This document shows positions 23,574 through 31,883 of a stretch of DNA of 60,937 nt, one piece after another. How positions within the stretch are numbered: position 1 is the stretch's first letter; the number at the start of each line of letters is the position of its first letter. Source of the DNA: a virus; IMG/VR virus record IMGVR_UViG_3300035670_000217, positions 1 to 60,937 of that record; one strand, given 5' to 3'. Under the pieces are notes generated by a model. The model made no database searches. It was given only the letters and a program-made list of their open reading frames with translations, and was not told the origin of the DNA. The position numbers were made by a program, and so were the translations under genes.

Positions 23574-25322
23574 TCAGACCCCCATCAGCTCGGCGCCGCT
23601 GGTCGCCAGCGTCACCTGTTCCACCGGCATGTCGCCGGTGACCTCGATCTCCCAGCGACTGGCCTTGAAGCCCGAGGGCAGGCGGGCCATCCGCCCGAAG
23701 CGCGACACCGTGGCCACCAGCTTCTCGTCGGCCCACACGTTGACCGCCACATCGCGAGCAATACTCGGCACGATCGGCAGGAGGTCGCCCCCGATCGGCG
23801 CCATGTTGATCGCCGCGCCATTGATCTCGCCGCCCAGCTCGTCGTCGCCGGCGTACCAGGTGTCTCGCTCCTCTTGCACCTCGTCGACCAGCTCCTCCAA
23901 GGCGCGCAGCTCGTCGTCGCTCATGTCCTGGCGCACCTCGAGGAGGAGGGCGCCAAAGTTGGTCGGGCGCGGCATGACGAAGGTCTTGCTGTGCCACACC
24001 TGCTGGGCATTGGGTCGGCCTGGGGCATCCCACTGGTACACCGAGCCGTTGTCCAGGTAGTAGAGCGCCCCGGTCTCGATGTCGTAGAAGAAGCTGCGCG
24101 TCTGGACCTCGGTACGGATGATGAACGGCTGCTGGCCGGTCAGGTCGAGGATGAAGGTGCCGCGCTGCTCCTGCTGGTTGCGATCGACGTAGACGAAGCT
24201 GGCGTAGTAGCGCCCGTCGTACTGGCCGGCAACGAGCTGGCCGGGGTTGATCTCCTGCCAGTCATCGCGACTGAACAGCGACTCGGTGACCACCCTGGCG
24301 CCGCCCTGACTGACCACCACTAGGCCGTCGTGCGAGGAGTAGACCACCGCATAGCCCATGTCGACGATGCTTTTGCGGCAAATGCACGGCAGGTTCAGCT
24401 CGAGCTTCTCCAGGATCATCGACTCGGGGCTAGTGCCACTGGCGACGTATGGGTTGCCGGTAGTCAGCACCGCCAGGCTGGTGCCGAACGCGCCCAGACC
24501 GACGATCGGGTAGTCCACCGTCAGGGTGTATATCTCGGGCCAGGCATGAGGCCGATAGGGCTCGGAGAAATACAGGGTCTTGCCGTCGAAGGCCGCCATC
24601 ATGCCGTTGGGCATGGCGGTCAGCCCCGAGAGCCCTGCCGGTGGCGGCGACCAGAAGGTTGACGGCACGGGCTCGAAGAAGTCGCCCACCGGGATGTTGT
24701 CGGTGAAGTTGCCGGTCCCGACCGCGCGCTCGGCGATGAAAAAGAGCTGTGTGCCGCCCTGGCCGGTCTGGCTGCGGTAGATCCGCTGGTGGGTGATGCC
24801 GCGCCCCGAGATTCCGGACTGGAAACCGGAGAGCGTGACCGTCTGCCCCGGGCGCCACTGCACCTCGTCGCTGATCGGCGAAGGCATCGACTCCTCGCCG
24901 AACTCGGTGACCAGGGTGTAGACGTAGAGCCGGGTCACGAGGTCGCCGGTGCCGGTGCCCGAGACGCTGGCCGACAGCTTGGTGGTCGGTCCGGGCAGCG
25001 CCAGGTCGTAGACATCGCCGTTGACGCGCATCTTGGGGGCGCCGTCGCCGGTGTAGTAGAGCCGATCCTGGGCCACCGGGCCGGGCGCGGCGTGGACCAG
25101 CGACGACCAGGCCAGCCAGTCGTTGTTGTGCCGGTAGATCGTCGCCGAGTCACCCTCGGGCGGGTCATCCAGGGTGACGATGCGGCGCGACAGTCGAATG
25201 GGCTCCAGGCCGCCATCGGTCAGCCGGGTGTTGGCGCAGAACTGCGCCGACATGTCCGGCAGCAGCCGCGGCAGCAGCTTAGGGATCTCGCCGGAAAACC
25301 CGATCAGCTTGAGGGTGGCCAT
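23574..25322 (-). CDS. Tail nozzle protein (podovirus tubular protein B-like)
   Basis: 582 residues, rich in beta strands. It begins LKLIGFSGEIPKLLPRLLPDMSAQFC and has repeats resembling propeller blades (ALPGPTTKLSASVSGTG, YTLVTEFGEESMPSP, GITHQRIYRSQTG, MAAFDGKTLYFSEPYRPHAWP, VVYSSHDGLVVVSQ). This pattern is common in nozzle or needle-adjacent proteins of short-tailed phages. Its size and place between adaptor and internal proteins agree. AAGGAG precedes the ATG. Confidence 0.8.
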   Translation of the reverse strand: MATLKLIGFSGEIPKLLPRLLPDMSAQFCANTRLTDGGLEPIRLSRRIVTLDDPPEGDSATIYRHNNDWLAWSSLVHAAPGPVAQDRLYYTGDGAPKMRVNGDVYDLALPGPTTKLSASVSGTGTGDLVTRLYVYTLVTEFGEESMPSPISDEVQWRPGQTVTLSGFQSGISGRGITHQRIYRSQTGQGGTQLFFIAERAVGTGNFTDNIPVGDFFEPVPSTFWSPPPAGLSGLTAMPNGMMAAFDGKTLYFSEPYRPHAWPEIYTLTVDYPIVGLGAFGTSLAVLTTGNPYVASGTSPESMILEKLELNLPCICRKSIVDMGYAVVYSSHDGLVVVSQGGARVVTESLFSRDDWQEINPGQLVAGQYDGRYYASFVYVDRNQQEQRGTFILDLTGQQPFIIRTEVQTRSFFYDIETGALYYLDNGSVYQWDAPGRPNAQQVWHSKTFVMPRPTNFGALLLEVRQDMSDDELRALEELVDEVQEERDTWYAGDDELGGEINGAAINMAPIGGDLLPIVPSIARDVAVNVWADEKLVATVSRFGRMARLPSGFKASRWEIEVTGDMPVEQVTLATSGAELMGV

Positions 25323-25331
25323 GACTGCTCC

Positions 25332-25823
25332 TTAGCGCTGGTCGGCGCCCACGAAGAAGGCGTCGATCTGCTCGTCGCTCAGGCCGAGGCCCTGCTTGCC
25401 GAGCGTGATCAGCCACTCGTTGTCGCGCTCGAAGTCCTGGGCATCGTCCCAGTAGATCTGCACCATGCGGCGCGTCATCTCGTCCTCGATGGCGTCGATC
25501 GCCGGCTGCACCATGTCCAGCAGGCCGGCCGCCAGGAGTTCCTGCTTGGCCTGGCGACGAGTGACCGAGGCCGGCACACCGCCCGCGATGCGCCCCTCGA
25601 CCTCCAGCCTGGCTTCGGCCTCGGTCAGGATCGCCTCGACCGTGGCGCGAAGCTCCTCGGGGAAGGGCTCGGGGCCATTGAAGGGGTCGCGCTCGACCCA
25701 CTCACGATCGCCGTCGATTTCGTAGTGGATAATGCCGGCGGCCGCCAGGGCGCTAACGTCCAGGCTCACCCCGAGGTCCTTGCGGGGGAACACCAGCCCT
25801 TCGGGCACAAGGATCTGCTTCAT
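25332..25823 (-). CDS. Tail-fibre-associated small protein
   Basis: 163 residues. The C-terminal half (RRQAKQELLAAGLLDMVQPA, VQIYWDDAQDFERDNEWL, LGLSDEQIDAFFVGA) matches a motif set often seen in small genes located directly downstream of phage tail-fibre genes. A role as fibre chaperone or connector is inferred. The N-terminus starts KQILVPEGLVFPRKD. Function is unproven. Confidence 0.6.
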   Translation of the reverse strand: MKQILVPEGLVFPRKDLGVSLDVSALAAAGIIHYEIDGDREWVERDPFNGPEPFPEELRATVEAILTEAEARLEVEGRIAGGVPASVTRRQAKQELLAAGLLDMVQPAIDAIEDEMTRRMVQIYWDDAQDFERDNEWLITLGKQGLGLSDEQIDAFFVGADQR

Positions 25824-25831
25824 GGGTCACC

Positions 25832-26893
25832 TCAGAGCTTCATGATGTAGGCAAGAGCGTAGTAGGGCGGGCGGTTCTCGTGAGAGTTACCGCTACCGGC
25901 GTTGCCCACGGTCATGGTGTGGGTATGGCCACCATCAGACGAGATACTGTGATTGTGGTCCGCCGCCGCGCTGGTGGTGAAGGTGTGGGTGTGCGCGCCA
26001 GCGGCGGTCACGCTCACGGTGTGGGTGTGGGCGCCGCCGCTGTTGATGCTCAGGGAGTGGGTGTGGGCACCGGCGCTACCTATACCAGATATAGCGTTAT
26101 CGCTGCCTCCATTGGCGTATATGGATGTTGTGGTACTCGTACTAAGACGACGACCGGAACTCCAGGTACTCGTACCAGCCGTGTAGCTGGATAGCCCATG
26201 CGTATGCGCCCCCGCACTGCTCGCAGTCCCCGAATGGGTGTGCGCCCCCGCCGATCCGGTGCTGGCAGTATGACCGTGAGACCCATCGCTCGCAGTGGTG
26301 CCGGTATGGCTGTGACCACCACCATTGCCGGTCGATCCGCCATGGGTATGCGCGCCCGCGCTGGCTGTCGTCGCCGTGTGGTTGTGCGTCGGCATTTGCG
26401 CCGCGGTCAGCGTCACGCTGTCGGCACCACCAGTTGCCCCAACGGCATACGTACTACCCGCGCCCACCACGAAACGATTACGCAGGTCAGGGGTTCCATT
26501 GGCGCCGTTACACAGTGCCCAGCCAGCAGGGATATTGGCGATGGAGCCGGACCACATCACGATCACGCCCTGGAACGTCTCGATCGCATCGGCCTTAAGT
26601 TGGGAGAGCGAGCCCGAGGTAATGCGCAGCTCGACGCGATCGCCGGGCGACCACTCGAGGGCCGTGGTCGCCTCCTGGGCGCGGGCCACGGTCAGCACGT
26701 CGCCGGAGCGCGCGGTGCAGCGCATGATCTCTACCGCGCCACTGGCCTTGATCGCGGTGATCGGGAACCAGTCGCCGCCGGACGGCGAGGGGAAGCGCGC
26801 CCCCTGGCCCGACTGCAGGCTGATCGTGGTCTGTGCCGGCGATACCGAGGAAGCCAGTCGCCCGGTCGCGTTGTTCGCAAAAAGTACGGCCAT
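25832..26893 (-). CDS. Tail fibre with collar domain and His-x-His metal-binding repeats
   Basis: 353 residues. Residues about 105-150 carry the tail-collar pattern (IVMWSGSIANIPAGWALCNG, PDLRNRFVVGAG). From about 170 on, HxH motifs recur (GAHTH several times, HNH, HSH, HGH), 11 by eye, spaced by T/S/A/G-rich linkers, and the protein ends HENRPPYYALAYIMKL. HxH motifs of phage fibres such as T4 gp37 coordinate iron in a trimeric needle. Base composition drops at 26080-26180, where the repeat pattern is broken by a Y/S/T-rich insert. Confidence 0.88.
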   Translation of the reverse strand: MAVLFANNATGRLASSVSPAQTTISLQSGQGARFPSPSGGDWFPITAIKASGAVEIMRCTARSGDVLTVARAQEATTALEWSPGDRVELRITSGSLSQLKADAIETFQGVIVMWSGSIANIPAGWALCNGANGTPDLRNRFVVGAGSTYAVGATGGADSVTLTAAQMPTHNHTATTASAGAHTHGGSTGNGGGHSHTGTTASDGSHGHTASTGSAGAHTHSGTASSAGAHTHGLSSYTAGTSTWSSGRRLSTSTTTSIYANGGSDNAISGIGSAGAHTHSLSINSGGAHTHTVSVTAAGAHTHTFTTSAAADHNHSISSDGGHTHTMTVGNAGSGNSHENRPPYYALAYIMKL

Positions 26894-26903
26894 GGTGGAC
26901 CCC

Positions 26904-27197
26904 TCAACAGCTCATGACACGGACCCGGAAGCACACGGTCTTGATGCGCCCCTGGTCGGTGGTGATGGTGGTTTCGACGGTGTAGGAGGCGCCGGCGGTT
27001 CCGCCGTTGAGCCACACCTTGACCGCCTTCTGGTCGTTGAACACGCCGACCGACTCAACCTGGAGGGCTTCGTCGGGGCCGCCCACCACGGACGCCTCTG
27101 CCTCGATCAGAGTGTCCTCGTGGGTCAGCCACTCGGCGAAGCTCACGTCGTAGTCTAGGCGATCCTCAGCGCCCTTGCGGACGGTGCCAATTCTCAT
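26904..27197 (-). CDS. Fibre-tail adaptor-like protein
   Basis: 97 residues. The central strands (AEASVVGGPDEALQVESV, VKVWLNGGTAGASYTVETT) and the DQGRIKTVCFRVRV ending resemble the small Ig-like fibre-tail adaptor proteins found beside collar-type fibres. It overlaps the upstream gene by ATGA-type coupling. A connector between fibre and tail is the likely role. Confidence 0.65.
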   Translation of the reverse strand: MRIGTVRKGAEDRLDYDVSFAEWLTHEDTLIEAEASVVGGPDEALQVESVGVFNDQKAVKVWLNGGTAGASYTVETTITTDQGRIKTVCFRVRVMSC

Positions 27198-27865
27198 TCG
27201 CGAACCCTCTCCGGTTGAACCTCGATCTCGCGACTATCGCGATCTGGCTCGAACTCCCGCGACTCGTCGTAAACGCCCAGCGCGGCAAGCCTTTCTGGCG
27301 ACATCATAGCGCGGGATGGCGGCGGCTGCGCGTAGATGCCCGGGATTCTCGGTCTGGCCAGCGGCGAGACGATGCCGCCCGCCCGGATCACGCCGAGCCC
27401 CTCGTTGTACAGGTAGGTCCAGACATAGGGGGACAGGCGCGGCCTTACGCGCAGCTTGGCGATGCCGCCGGAGTCGACCCCGCCCGAGACGGTCACATCG
27501 CCGATCACGTCGATGCGGACCTCGGCCACTCCCTCGCTGGACGGGTTGAGGGTCAGCTCGCCCGGCAGCGCCAGACGGATCTCGGCCACGCCGTCACTCG
27601 ATGGGCTGATGGTCGGCGACGCCTGGCCAGACAGGCGAGCCCCGGCCACTCCCTCGCTGGACGGGTTGGCGGTGCCATCGCCCTCGGCGGTGATAATGAT
27701 CCCGGCAATCGCGGTGCTGGCGAAGATGTTGCCGCGAACCTGGGGATTGCCCTGCGCGTCGACACGAATCGTGGCGATCGTCTCTGGCAGGTAGACGGGT
27801 TCGGCTGGCGTCTCGTTGATCGCCAGCTCGTTGATCGGCGCGCCGTTGAGCGTGCCCTCGAACAT
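27194..27865 (-). CDS. Repetitive structural protein, unknown function
   Basis: 223 residues. Residues about 60-145 consist of roughly 20-residue beta repeats (ANPSSEGVAGARLSGQ, ISPSSDGVAEIRLALP, LNPSSEGVAEVRIDVI, then GGVDSGGIAKLRV). The repeats are visible in DNA too: a 26-bp sequence at 27523-27548 recurs at 27643-27668. The C-terminus is proline- and charge-rich. It lies in the tail-fibre cluster and is probably a virion component, with a repeat number that could vary. Confidence 0.6.
   Translation of the reverse strand: MFEGTLNGAPINELAINETPAEPVYLPETIATIRVDAQGNPQVRGNIFASTAIAGIIITAEGDGTANPSSEGVAGARLSGQASPTISPSSDGVAEIRLALPGELTLNPSSEGVAEVRIDVIGDVTVSGGVDSGGIAKLRVRPRLSPYVWTYLYNEGLGVIRAGGIVSPLARPRIPGIYAQPPPSRAMMSPERLAALGVYDESREFEPDRDSREIEVQPERVRE
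27523..27668. repeat. Direct repeats within the repetitive structural gene
   Basis: A 26-base stretch beginning CGGCCACTCCCTCGCTGG occurs at 27523-27548 and again at 27643-27668, exactly 120 bases (40 codons) apart. A diverged copy lies midway between them. Reading frame is conserved, so unequal recombination would change repeat number without breaking the protein. Confidence 0.75.
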
Positions 27866-27869
27866 CCCC

Positions 27870-28289
27870 TTACTCCACCTTCACGCCGAGCTTGTCGGTG
27901 TCCGCCACGAATACCTGGCTGGGACCGATCGCGCGCGGCGTGGTGAGTTGGCCCGAGGTCAGGAAGGTGCCGGCAGCGCTGGCATCCCAGATACCGAAGT
28001 GGGTGATAGTCACATCACTGGCGCCATCGAACACCGGGAAGATCATCTGCTTCTGGTTCCAGGTGATGCCCTCGACATCCGGCGCCGACCAGGCGTTGGC
28101 CATGGTGTCGCCCTCGAGGGAGTCGCGACGCACGTAGCTGGGCCAGGCGGCCAGGGTCACCTCGTTGGCGCCGGTCTGCCCCGGGTCGGCGGTGTGCAGC
28201 GAGATCCACAGCTCGGCAGGGGCCGCGAACGGCTGGCCGCGCATCAGCGCGTTGATGATGTTCTCGACGGTATGGCGTGATGCGCTCAT
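27870..28289 (-). CDS. Conserved phage structural protein (fibre/adaptor-like)
   Basis: 139 residues. The pattern NIINALMRGQPFAAPAELWISLHTADPGQTGANEV followed by ITHFGIWDASAAGTFLTSGQL is a widespread phage virion protein with a jelly-roll-like fold, often placed near tail-fibre genes. The specific role (decoration or fibre attachment) is not known. Confidence 0.65.
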   Translation of the reverse strand: MSASRHTVENIINALMRGQPFAAPAELWISLHTADPGQTGANEVTLAAWPSYVRRDSLEGDTMANAWSAPDVEGITWNQKQMIFPVFDGASDVTITHFGIWDASAAGTFLTSGQLTTPRAIGPSQVFVADTDKLGVKVE

Positions 28290-28300
28290 GGGCTACGTCC

Positions 28301-28912
28301 TCAGAAGAAATGGGGCTTGGTGCGCACCGGGGCGCCCTGCTGTCCCTTCATGTTGCTGTTGAACAGCTCGTCCAGGCGGCGCTGGAAGCGTGCCAGGTGG
28401 AACTCGGCGAGCCCCGGGTTGGCCCACTGCCCGGGAGTGGCGAACAGCTCGCCCAGCGCCCCGTCGGCGATCTCGCGCACATAGTGGGTCACCAGGAAGT
28501 CCGGCACCACCACGGCCTTGTCGGACGGCTGCAGCACCAGGCTGAGAGTCAGCAGGCCATCTCCGCCCGGAACCACCTTGACGGTATCGGGCGAGAGCTG
28601 GGTGATCCAGCGCCCCTCCGAGGCGTCCATGTCTCGCCAGCGCGGCACCTGCTCGTCGAGCCAGGCCAGCGACACCGGGCGGAGCTGGTTGCCATTGAAG
28701 CGCGCGCTCTCGATCTCGAAGATCGCCGCCGGGCCGATCGCCACCATGGGCTCGCACTCACCGGAGACGCGGAACTCGTCCTCGTCGCGCCACATCCGGG
28801 TGCGCTGGCAGAACTCGATGGCGGCCTGGCGGATGGCGTCATGGACCATTGGGCGGGGCACGCCCGGCACGCGCGGCAGGATGCGCGCCAGGAACTCGTC
28901 CATCGACTTCAT
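28301..28912 (-). CDS. Head-tail adaptor / tail tubular protein A-like
   Basis: 203 residues. Begins MDEFLARILPRVPGVPRPMVHDAIRQAAIEFCQRTRMW, then beta segments, and ends with LAEFHLARFQRRLDELF. This helix-beta-helix plan is shared by podovirus adaptor proteins that sit under the portal. ATG overlaps the previous stop (ATGA). It pairs with the neighbouring 207-residue adaptor-like gene. Confidence 0.7.
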   Translation of the reverse strand: MKSMDEFLARILPRVPGVPRPMVHDAIRQAAIEFCQRTRMWRDEDEFRVSGECEPMVAIGPAAIFEIESARFNGNQLRPVSLAWLDEQVPRWRDMDASEGRWITQLSPDTVKVVPGGDGLLTLSLVLQPSDKAVVVPDFLVTHYVREIADGALGELFATPGQWANPGLAEFHLARFQRRLDELFNSNMKGQQGAPVRTKPHFF

Positions 28913-29532
28913 GCGTCACCTCCGGCGTTGGGCGAGACGGCCATGGAAGACTGGTTCTGCACGCCCAGCTCGTTCTCGAAGGCCTGGAAGAACACCATGC
29001 CGGCCTGGCCGTTGGCGAACTCGGAATCCTTGAGGAAGGCGCGATGGCAGACGAAGTTGACCACTGCGTTGATGTACTCGCGACCCAGCGCCAGCTCGTC
29101 GCCCTGGGCTACCTTGGGCGGCACGCGGGCCACCAGGGCCTCCACCTGAACTCCCTCGGCAGCCGGCGGGTAGACGTAGAAGGTCGTCCGCTTGCGGTCG
29201 TCGAAGGTGTAGTGGATCAGGCGGGTCACCGGCGGCATGTCGTACCAGCCCGGGGCCGAGGTCTCGAGCTGGTAGCGATCTGTCCGCTGGATGGCAGGGC
29301 CACCGGCGTTGCGCACCACGTCCATGACCTCGACGGCATCCGGGATGCGCTGCACCGCGCCGGCCGCCAGGGTCACGTCCTCGACGTGGGCTCCCGCCAT
29401 GGGCCGACGCACCACGATCGCGGCAGCGGCGTCGTTGATCCAGTCCACCAGCTCGCCGATCTCCCAGCGAACGTGGTCCTCGTCAAGCAACAGCTCGCCG
29501 CAACGGCGCAGGATGTCGGCCACGGGAATCAT
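28909..29532 (-). CDS. Phage adaptor protein (DUF6682-type)
   Basis: 207 residues. Starts IPVADILRRCGELLLDEDHVRW and contains LVDWINDAAAAIVVRRP, RYQLETSAPGWYDMPPV and an all-helical C-terminus (YINAVVNFVCHRAFLKDSEFANG). This matches the podovirus adaptor family annotated as DUF6682. It should form a ring between portal and tail nozzle. Coupled to flanking genes by short overlaps. Confidence 0.72.
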   Translation of the reverse strand: MIPVADILRRCGELLLDEDHVRWEIGELVDWINDAAAAIVVRRPMAGAHVEDVTLAAGAVQRIPDAVEVMDVVRNAGGPAIQRTDRYQLETSAPGWYDMPPVTRLIHYTFDDRKRTTFYVYPPAAEGVQVEALVARVPPKVAQGDELALGREYINAVVNFVCHRAFLKDSEFANGQAGMVFFQAFENELGVQNQSSMAVSPNAGGDA

Positions 29533-29885
29533 GCTTCACCAGCCTCCAGACGGTCCTGGATGGTCTCGGCCTTCATGCGCGGGTGAGGGGTCTTGCCGAA
29601 GGTCTCGGTGTACGCCTCGCGCAGGGCCTCCAGGTCGAGATCCTCGGCGGGGGCAAGGGCTTCCCCTTCGCCATCGACTACCGGCTCCTGGGCGGGCTCC
29701 TTGGCGGGCTCGGGCGCATCCTCGACCGCGGCGTAGGCGCCGATCGACAGCAGGCGCTCGATATGGGCGTCATTGGTGACCTCGGCGACGTGCAGGCCAT
29801 CACCGCGATCCTGGAAGTGGTAGCGCTCGCTCCCGAGGGTCACAAGGCTGCCACCGGGGCGCTTGATCTTGCAGCGAATCAGCAT
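29529..29885 (-). CDS. Small hypothetical virion-module protein
   Basis: 118 residues. The N-terminal half is beta-like (IRCKIKRPGGSLVTLGSERYHFQDRG) and the C-terminal part is acidic, Pro/Ala/Glu-rich (AKEPAQEPVVDGEGE), ending in a helix. It lies between the capsid-decoration-like gene and the adaptors, so it may be a head-completion component. No family is recognised. Confidence 0.6.
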   Translation of the reverse strand: MLIRCKIKRPGGSLVTLGSERYHFQDRGDGLHVAEVTNDAHIERLLSIGAYAAVEDAPEPAKEPAQEPVVDGEGEALAPAEDLDLEALREAYTETFGKTPHPRMKAETIQDRLEAGEA

Positions 29886-29906
29886 GAGGGGTTCCTCTCT
29901 TGGAAG

Positions 29907-29930
29907 TAGGGCGGCCCGAGAGCCGCCCTA
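29907..29930. terminator. GC-rich hairpin downstream of the 142-residue gene
   Basis: TAGGGCGGC and GCCGCCCTA form a perfect 9-bp stem with a CCGAGA loop, in the non-coding gap after the minus-strand gene that stops at 29953. No U-tract follows in either direction, so it may be a factor-dependent terminator or an RNA-processing/stability hairpin separating head and tail genes. Confidence 0.5.
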
Positions 29931-29952
29931 GTCGTTGCCGTTACCGATGGGC

Positions 29953-30381
29953 TCAGTGAACGCCAGCCGCGGCGTACTGCAGCAGCAGGACCACGGTGCC
30001 GGCGCCCGCCCCGGAGAGGGTCAGGCCGATAGCCACATCGGTCTCGCCGGCCTCCAGCAGGAACGCCTCGGGCGCCACGAGGCGGGACACTCCGGCCGCG
30101 GCGCCGCCGAACATCTCGGTGCCAACGGTGGAAACCTCGGTGACCTCACCGGGGGCGGCGTCGATCAGGCCGACATTGGCGGTGACGGCAGCCAGATCGG
30201 GAGCGATCAGGGTGGCGTCAACGACGCGGCAGTAGGCGGGCAGGATGCCCAGCTCCACCACGTCGCCGCCAGTCACCAGGCCGGCGTCGATGGTGTAGCG
30301 CACCGCGACGACGTTGCCGGCCTCGGCGGCATAGGGCGCCTGCAGGCGGCCTTTTGCATGCTCAGATTGGATCAGTGCCAT
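29953..30381 (-). CDS. Possible capsid decoration protein
   Basis: 142 residues, Ala/Gly/Val-rich and strand-rich (VVAVRYTIDAGLVTGGDVVELGIL, LTLSGAGAGTVVLLLQYAAAGVH). It directly follows the major capsid gene in transcription order, the common position for a decoration or cement protein. The function is inferred from position and composition only. Confidence 0.6.
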   Translation of the reverse strand: MALIQSEHAKGRLQAPYAAEAGNVVAVRYTIDAGLVTGGDVVELGILPAYCRVVDATLIAPDLAAVTANVGLIDAAPGEVTEVSTVGTEMFGGAAAGVSRLVAPEAFLLEAGETDVAIGLTLSGAGAGTVVLLLQYAAAGVH

Positions 30382-30412
30382 TGGTCATTCTCCTCAGCGT
30401 GGAAGTCGATCA

Positions 30413-30433
30413 AGGGGCCGGCTAGCGGCCCCT
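30413..30433. terminator. Hairpin downstream of the major capsid gene
   Basis: AGGGGCCG and CGGCCCCT form an 8-bp stem around GCTAG, directly after the capsid stop codon on the minus strand. Only TTGATC follows, so this is a weak or attenuating terminator at best. It could set the level of downstream tail genes relative to capsid. Confidence 0.5.
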
Positions 30434-30443
30434 GCCGGCGTTA

Positions 30444-31550
30444 CTAGGCGATCGCGTTCGGATCGGCAGCCGCAGTGTCGAGCGACAGCACGCCGAAGTC
30501 CTGGTTGTTGAAGCGGGTCTTCTTGAAGCCGAAGATAGACCCGGCGGCCACGGTGGGCTCGTTGTCGTAGTCCTTCATCTTCTCCTTCCAGGACCAGCGC
30601 ATGCCGCCGCTGGTGCCGTAGGCCACAACACCAGCCTGGCGACCCATGAACAGCGCGCGGCCCGCATGGACATCACCGCCGGCGCCATAGTCGTTGAAGC
30701 GGATGGCGTTGCGGTGCTTGTGCAGGACCACGTTGTTGATCATGCCCAGACCACCCTTGAAGATCGGGTTGTTGCGACCTTCAGCCGCAGCCGCCGCCTT
30801 CTGGATGTCGAGCCAGCCCTGGCCGCCCTCGGACATGCGGAGGTCGTGGGCCTGGAACGGGGACATGACGGTGACGTAGTGATCCTCGCCGTCGATGGAC
30901 ACCGGCACCATGTTGGCAGACTCGGGATCTTGCGCCTGCAGCATGGTCGCCTTGACCTCGGCGCGCTCGATCAGCTCGCGCGACATCTTGTCGGCACTGG
31001 TCAGGGTGTCCTTGCTGGTGGCGCTGCCGCCATACAGCAGGTGACCGGCATCCGGGGCCTGCAGCGGGTTGCCGGCACGGCCAGCCCACGAGAGCGGGAA
31101 GTTGAAGTCCGGGTTGATGCCGCGGGCGCCAGACAGGTAGATGAACATCATCTCGTCCATGAACATGGACCAGTAATCGGACAGGCGATTCTTGGCAGTC
31201 TGGCGGAGGTTGATGCTGGTGCGCTTGCGGGTCATCTGGCCGCCGGCGGATACCGCGTGGCGGGTCTGGTCGATCATCACCTCGTCGGTGAAGAAGCGCA
31301 GTTGCTCCTCTTTGCCCTCGAGGCGAGCGTCGCCCTCGGTGGCCTGGCCGCGGAGCTGCACGGAGAGGTCGAAGGAGATGCGGTCACCAGGGGAAGTCTC
31401 CAGCTCGGTCTTGCGCTGGATCACGGCGTTGTCGCCATCGCCGATGAACTTCTTCTCGAAGTAGGACTTCTTCGCCTGGTCTACGGCCAGAGCCGCCGAC
31501 CACTTCTTCTGAGTCTTGGGATCGTTTTTCCCGAAAATAGTCTGTGCCAT
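30444..31550 (-). CDS. Major capsid protein, N4-gp56 family
   Basis: 368 residues. Begins MAQTIFGKNDPKTQKKWSAA, then YFEKKFIGDGDNAVIQRKTELETSPGD, ISFDLSVQLRGQ and MFMDEMMFIYLSGARG, the pattern of N4 gp56-type HK97-fold capsid proteins. It follows the scaffold and CsrA-like genes and has its own promoter-like sequence upstream. ATG 31550 has a weak GAGG site about 8 bases away. Confidence 0.9.
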   Translation of the reverse strand: MAQTIFGKNDPKTQKKWSAALAVDQAKKSYFEKKFIGDGDNAVIQRKTELETSPGDRISFDLSVQLRGQATEGDARLEGKEEQLRFFTDEVMIDQTRHAVSAGGQMTRKRTSINLRQTAKNRLSDYWSMFMDEMMFIYLSGARGINPDFNFPLSWAGRAGNPLQAPDAGHLLYGGSATSKDTLTSADKMSRELIERAEVKATMLQAQDPESANMVPVSIDGEDHYVTVMSPFQAHDLRMSEGGQGWLDIQKAAAAAEGRNNPIFKGGLGMINNVVLHKHRNAIRFNDYGAGGDVHAGRALFMGRQAGVVAYGTSGGMRWSWKEKMKDYDNEPTVAAGSIFGFKKTRFNNQDFGVLSLDTAAADPNAIA

Positions 31551-31615
31551 AGGAGTGGCCTCGCTGAATGTGAGTGTTCACGATTCGCTCGGCACTCCTG
31601 CGCCTTGCTGCGTGC

Positions 31616-31644
31616 ATTATCGAACAGTAATAGGCATTGCACAA
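31616..31644 (-). promoter_or_regulatory. Putative sigma70-type promoter for the capsid gene
   Basis: On the minus strand TTGTGC (31639-31644) is separated by exactly 17 bases from GATAAT (31616-31621), about 65 bases before the capsid start. The gap between the CsrA-like gene and the capsid gene is AT-richer than its surroundings. Independent transcription of the capsid gene would suit its high demand. Confidence 0.5.
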
Positions 31645-31657
31645 CCTCGCGGGCGGG

Positions 31658-31861
31658 TCAATACCGACGATCCACCCCGCCCAGTCCGGCCATAGCCGCG
31701 ATCTTGGCCGGGGCGCCATCCACCTTGCGGATGGGGATGCTCTTGTCGGCCTCAAACGACAAGCGAGCGATCTGGCCCGACTTCTCCTCCAGGGTCAGCA
31801 CGACACCATCGCCGATGGTAACGGACTCCCCCGGCCTGACCTCGAGCTTCAACACGCTCAT
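31658..31861 (-). CDS. CsrA-like translational regulator homologue
   Basis: 67 residues. SVLKLEVRPGESVTIGDGVV, LEEKSGQIARLSFEADKSIPIRKV follows the CsrA/RsmA plan (LxLxRxxGExxxIGDxVxxxV, then RxxxxAPxxVxVxR): five short strands, a GE(S/T) turn, IGD, and Arg at the position of CsrA Arg44. It lacks the basic RR of CsrA strand 1 and has a 20-residue extension. It lies between scaffold and capsid genes. It could bind GGA motifs in host or phage mRNA; this is inference. Confidence 0.68.
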   Translation of the reverse strand: MSVLKLEVRPGESVTIGDGVVLTLEEKSGQIARLSFEADKSIPIRKVDGAPAKIAAMAGLGGVDRRY

Positions 31862-31883
31862 GGAGCATCCCCCTCCTGGTGGG

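Noticed and set aside
25832-28289. Diversity-generating retroelement suggested by the variable-looking fibre region
   Set aside because: No reverse transcriptase gene and no template repeat pair matching the fibre end were seen.
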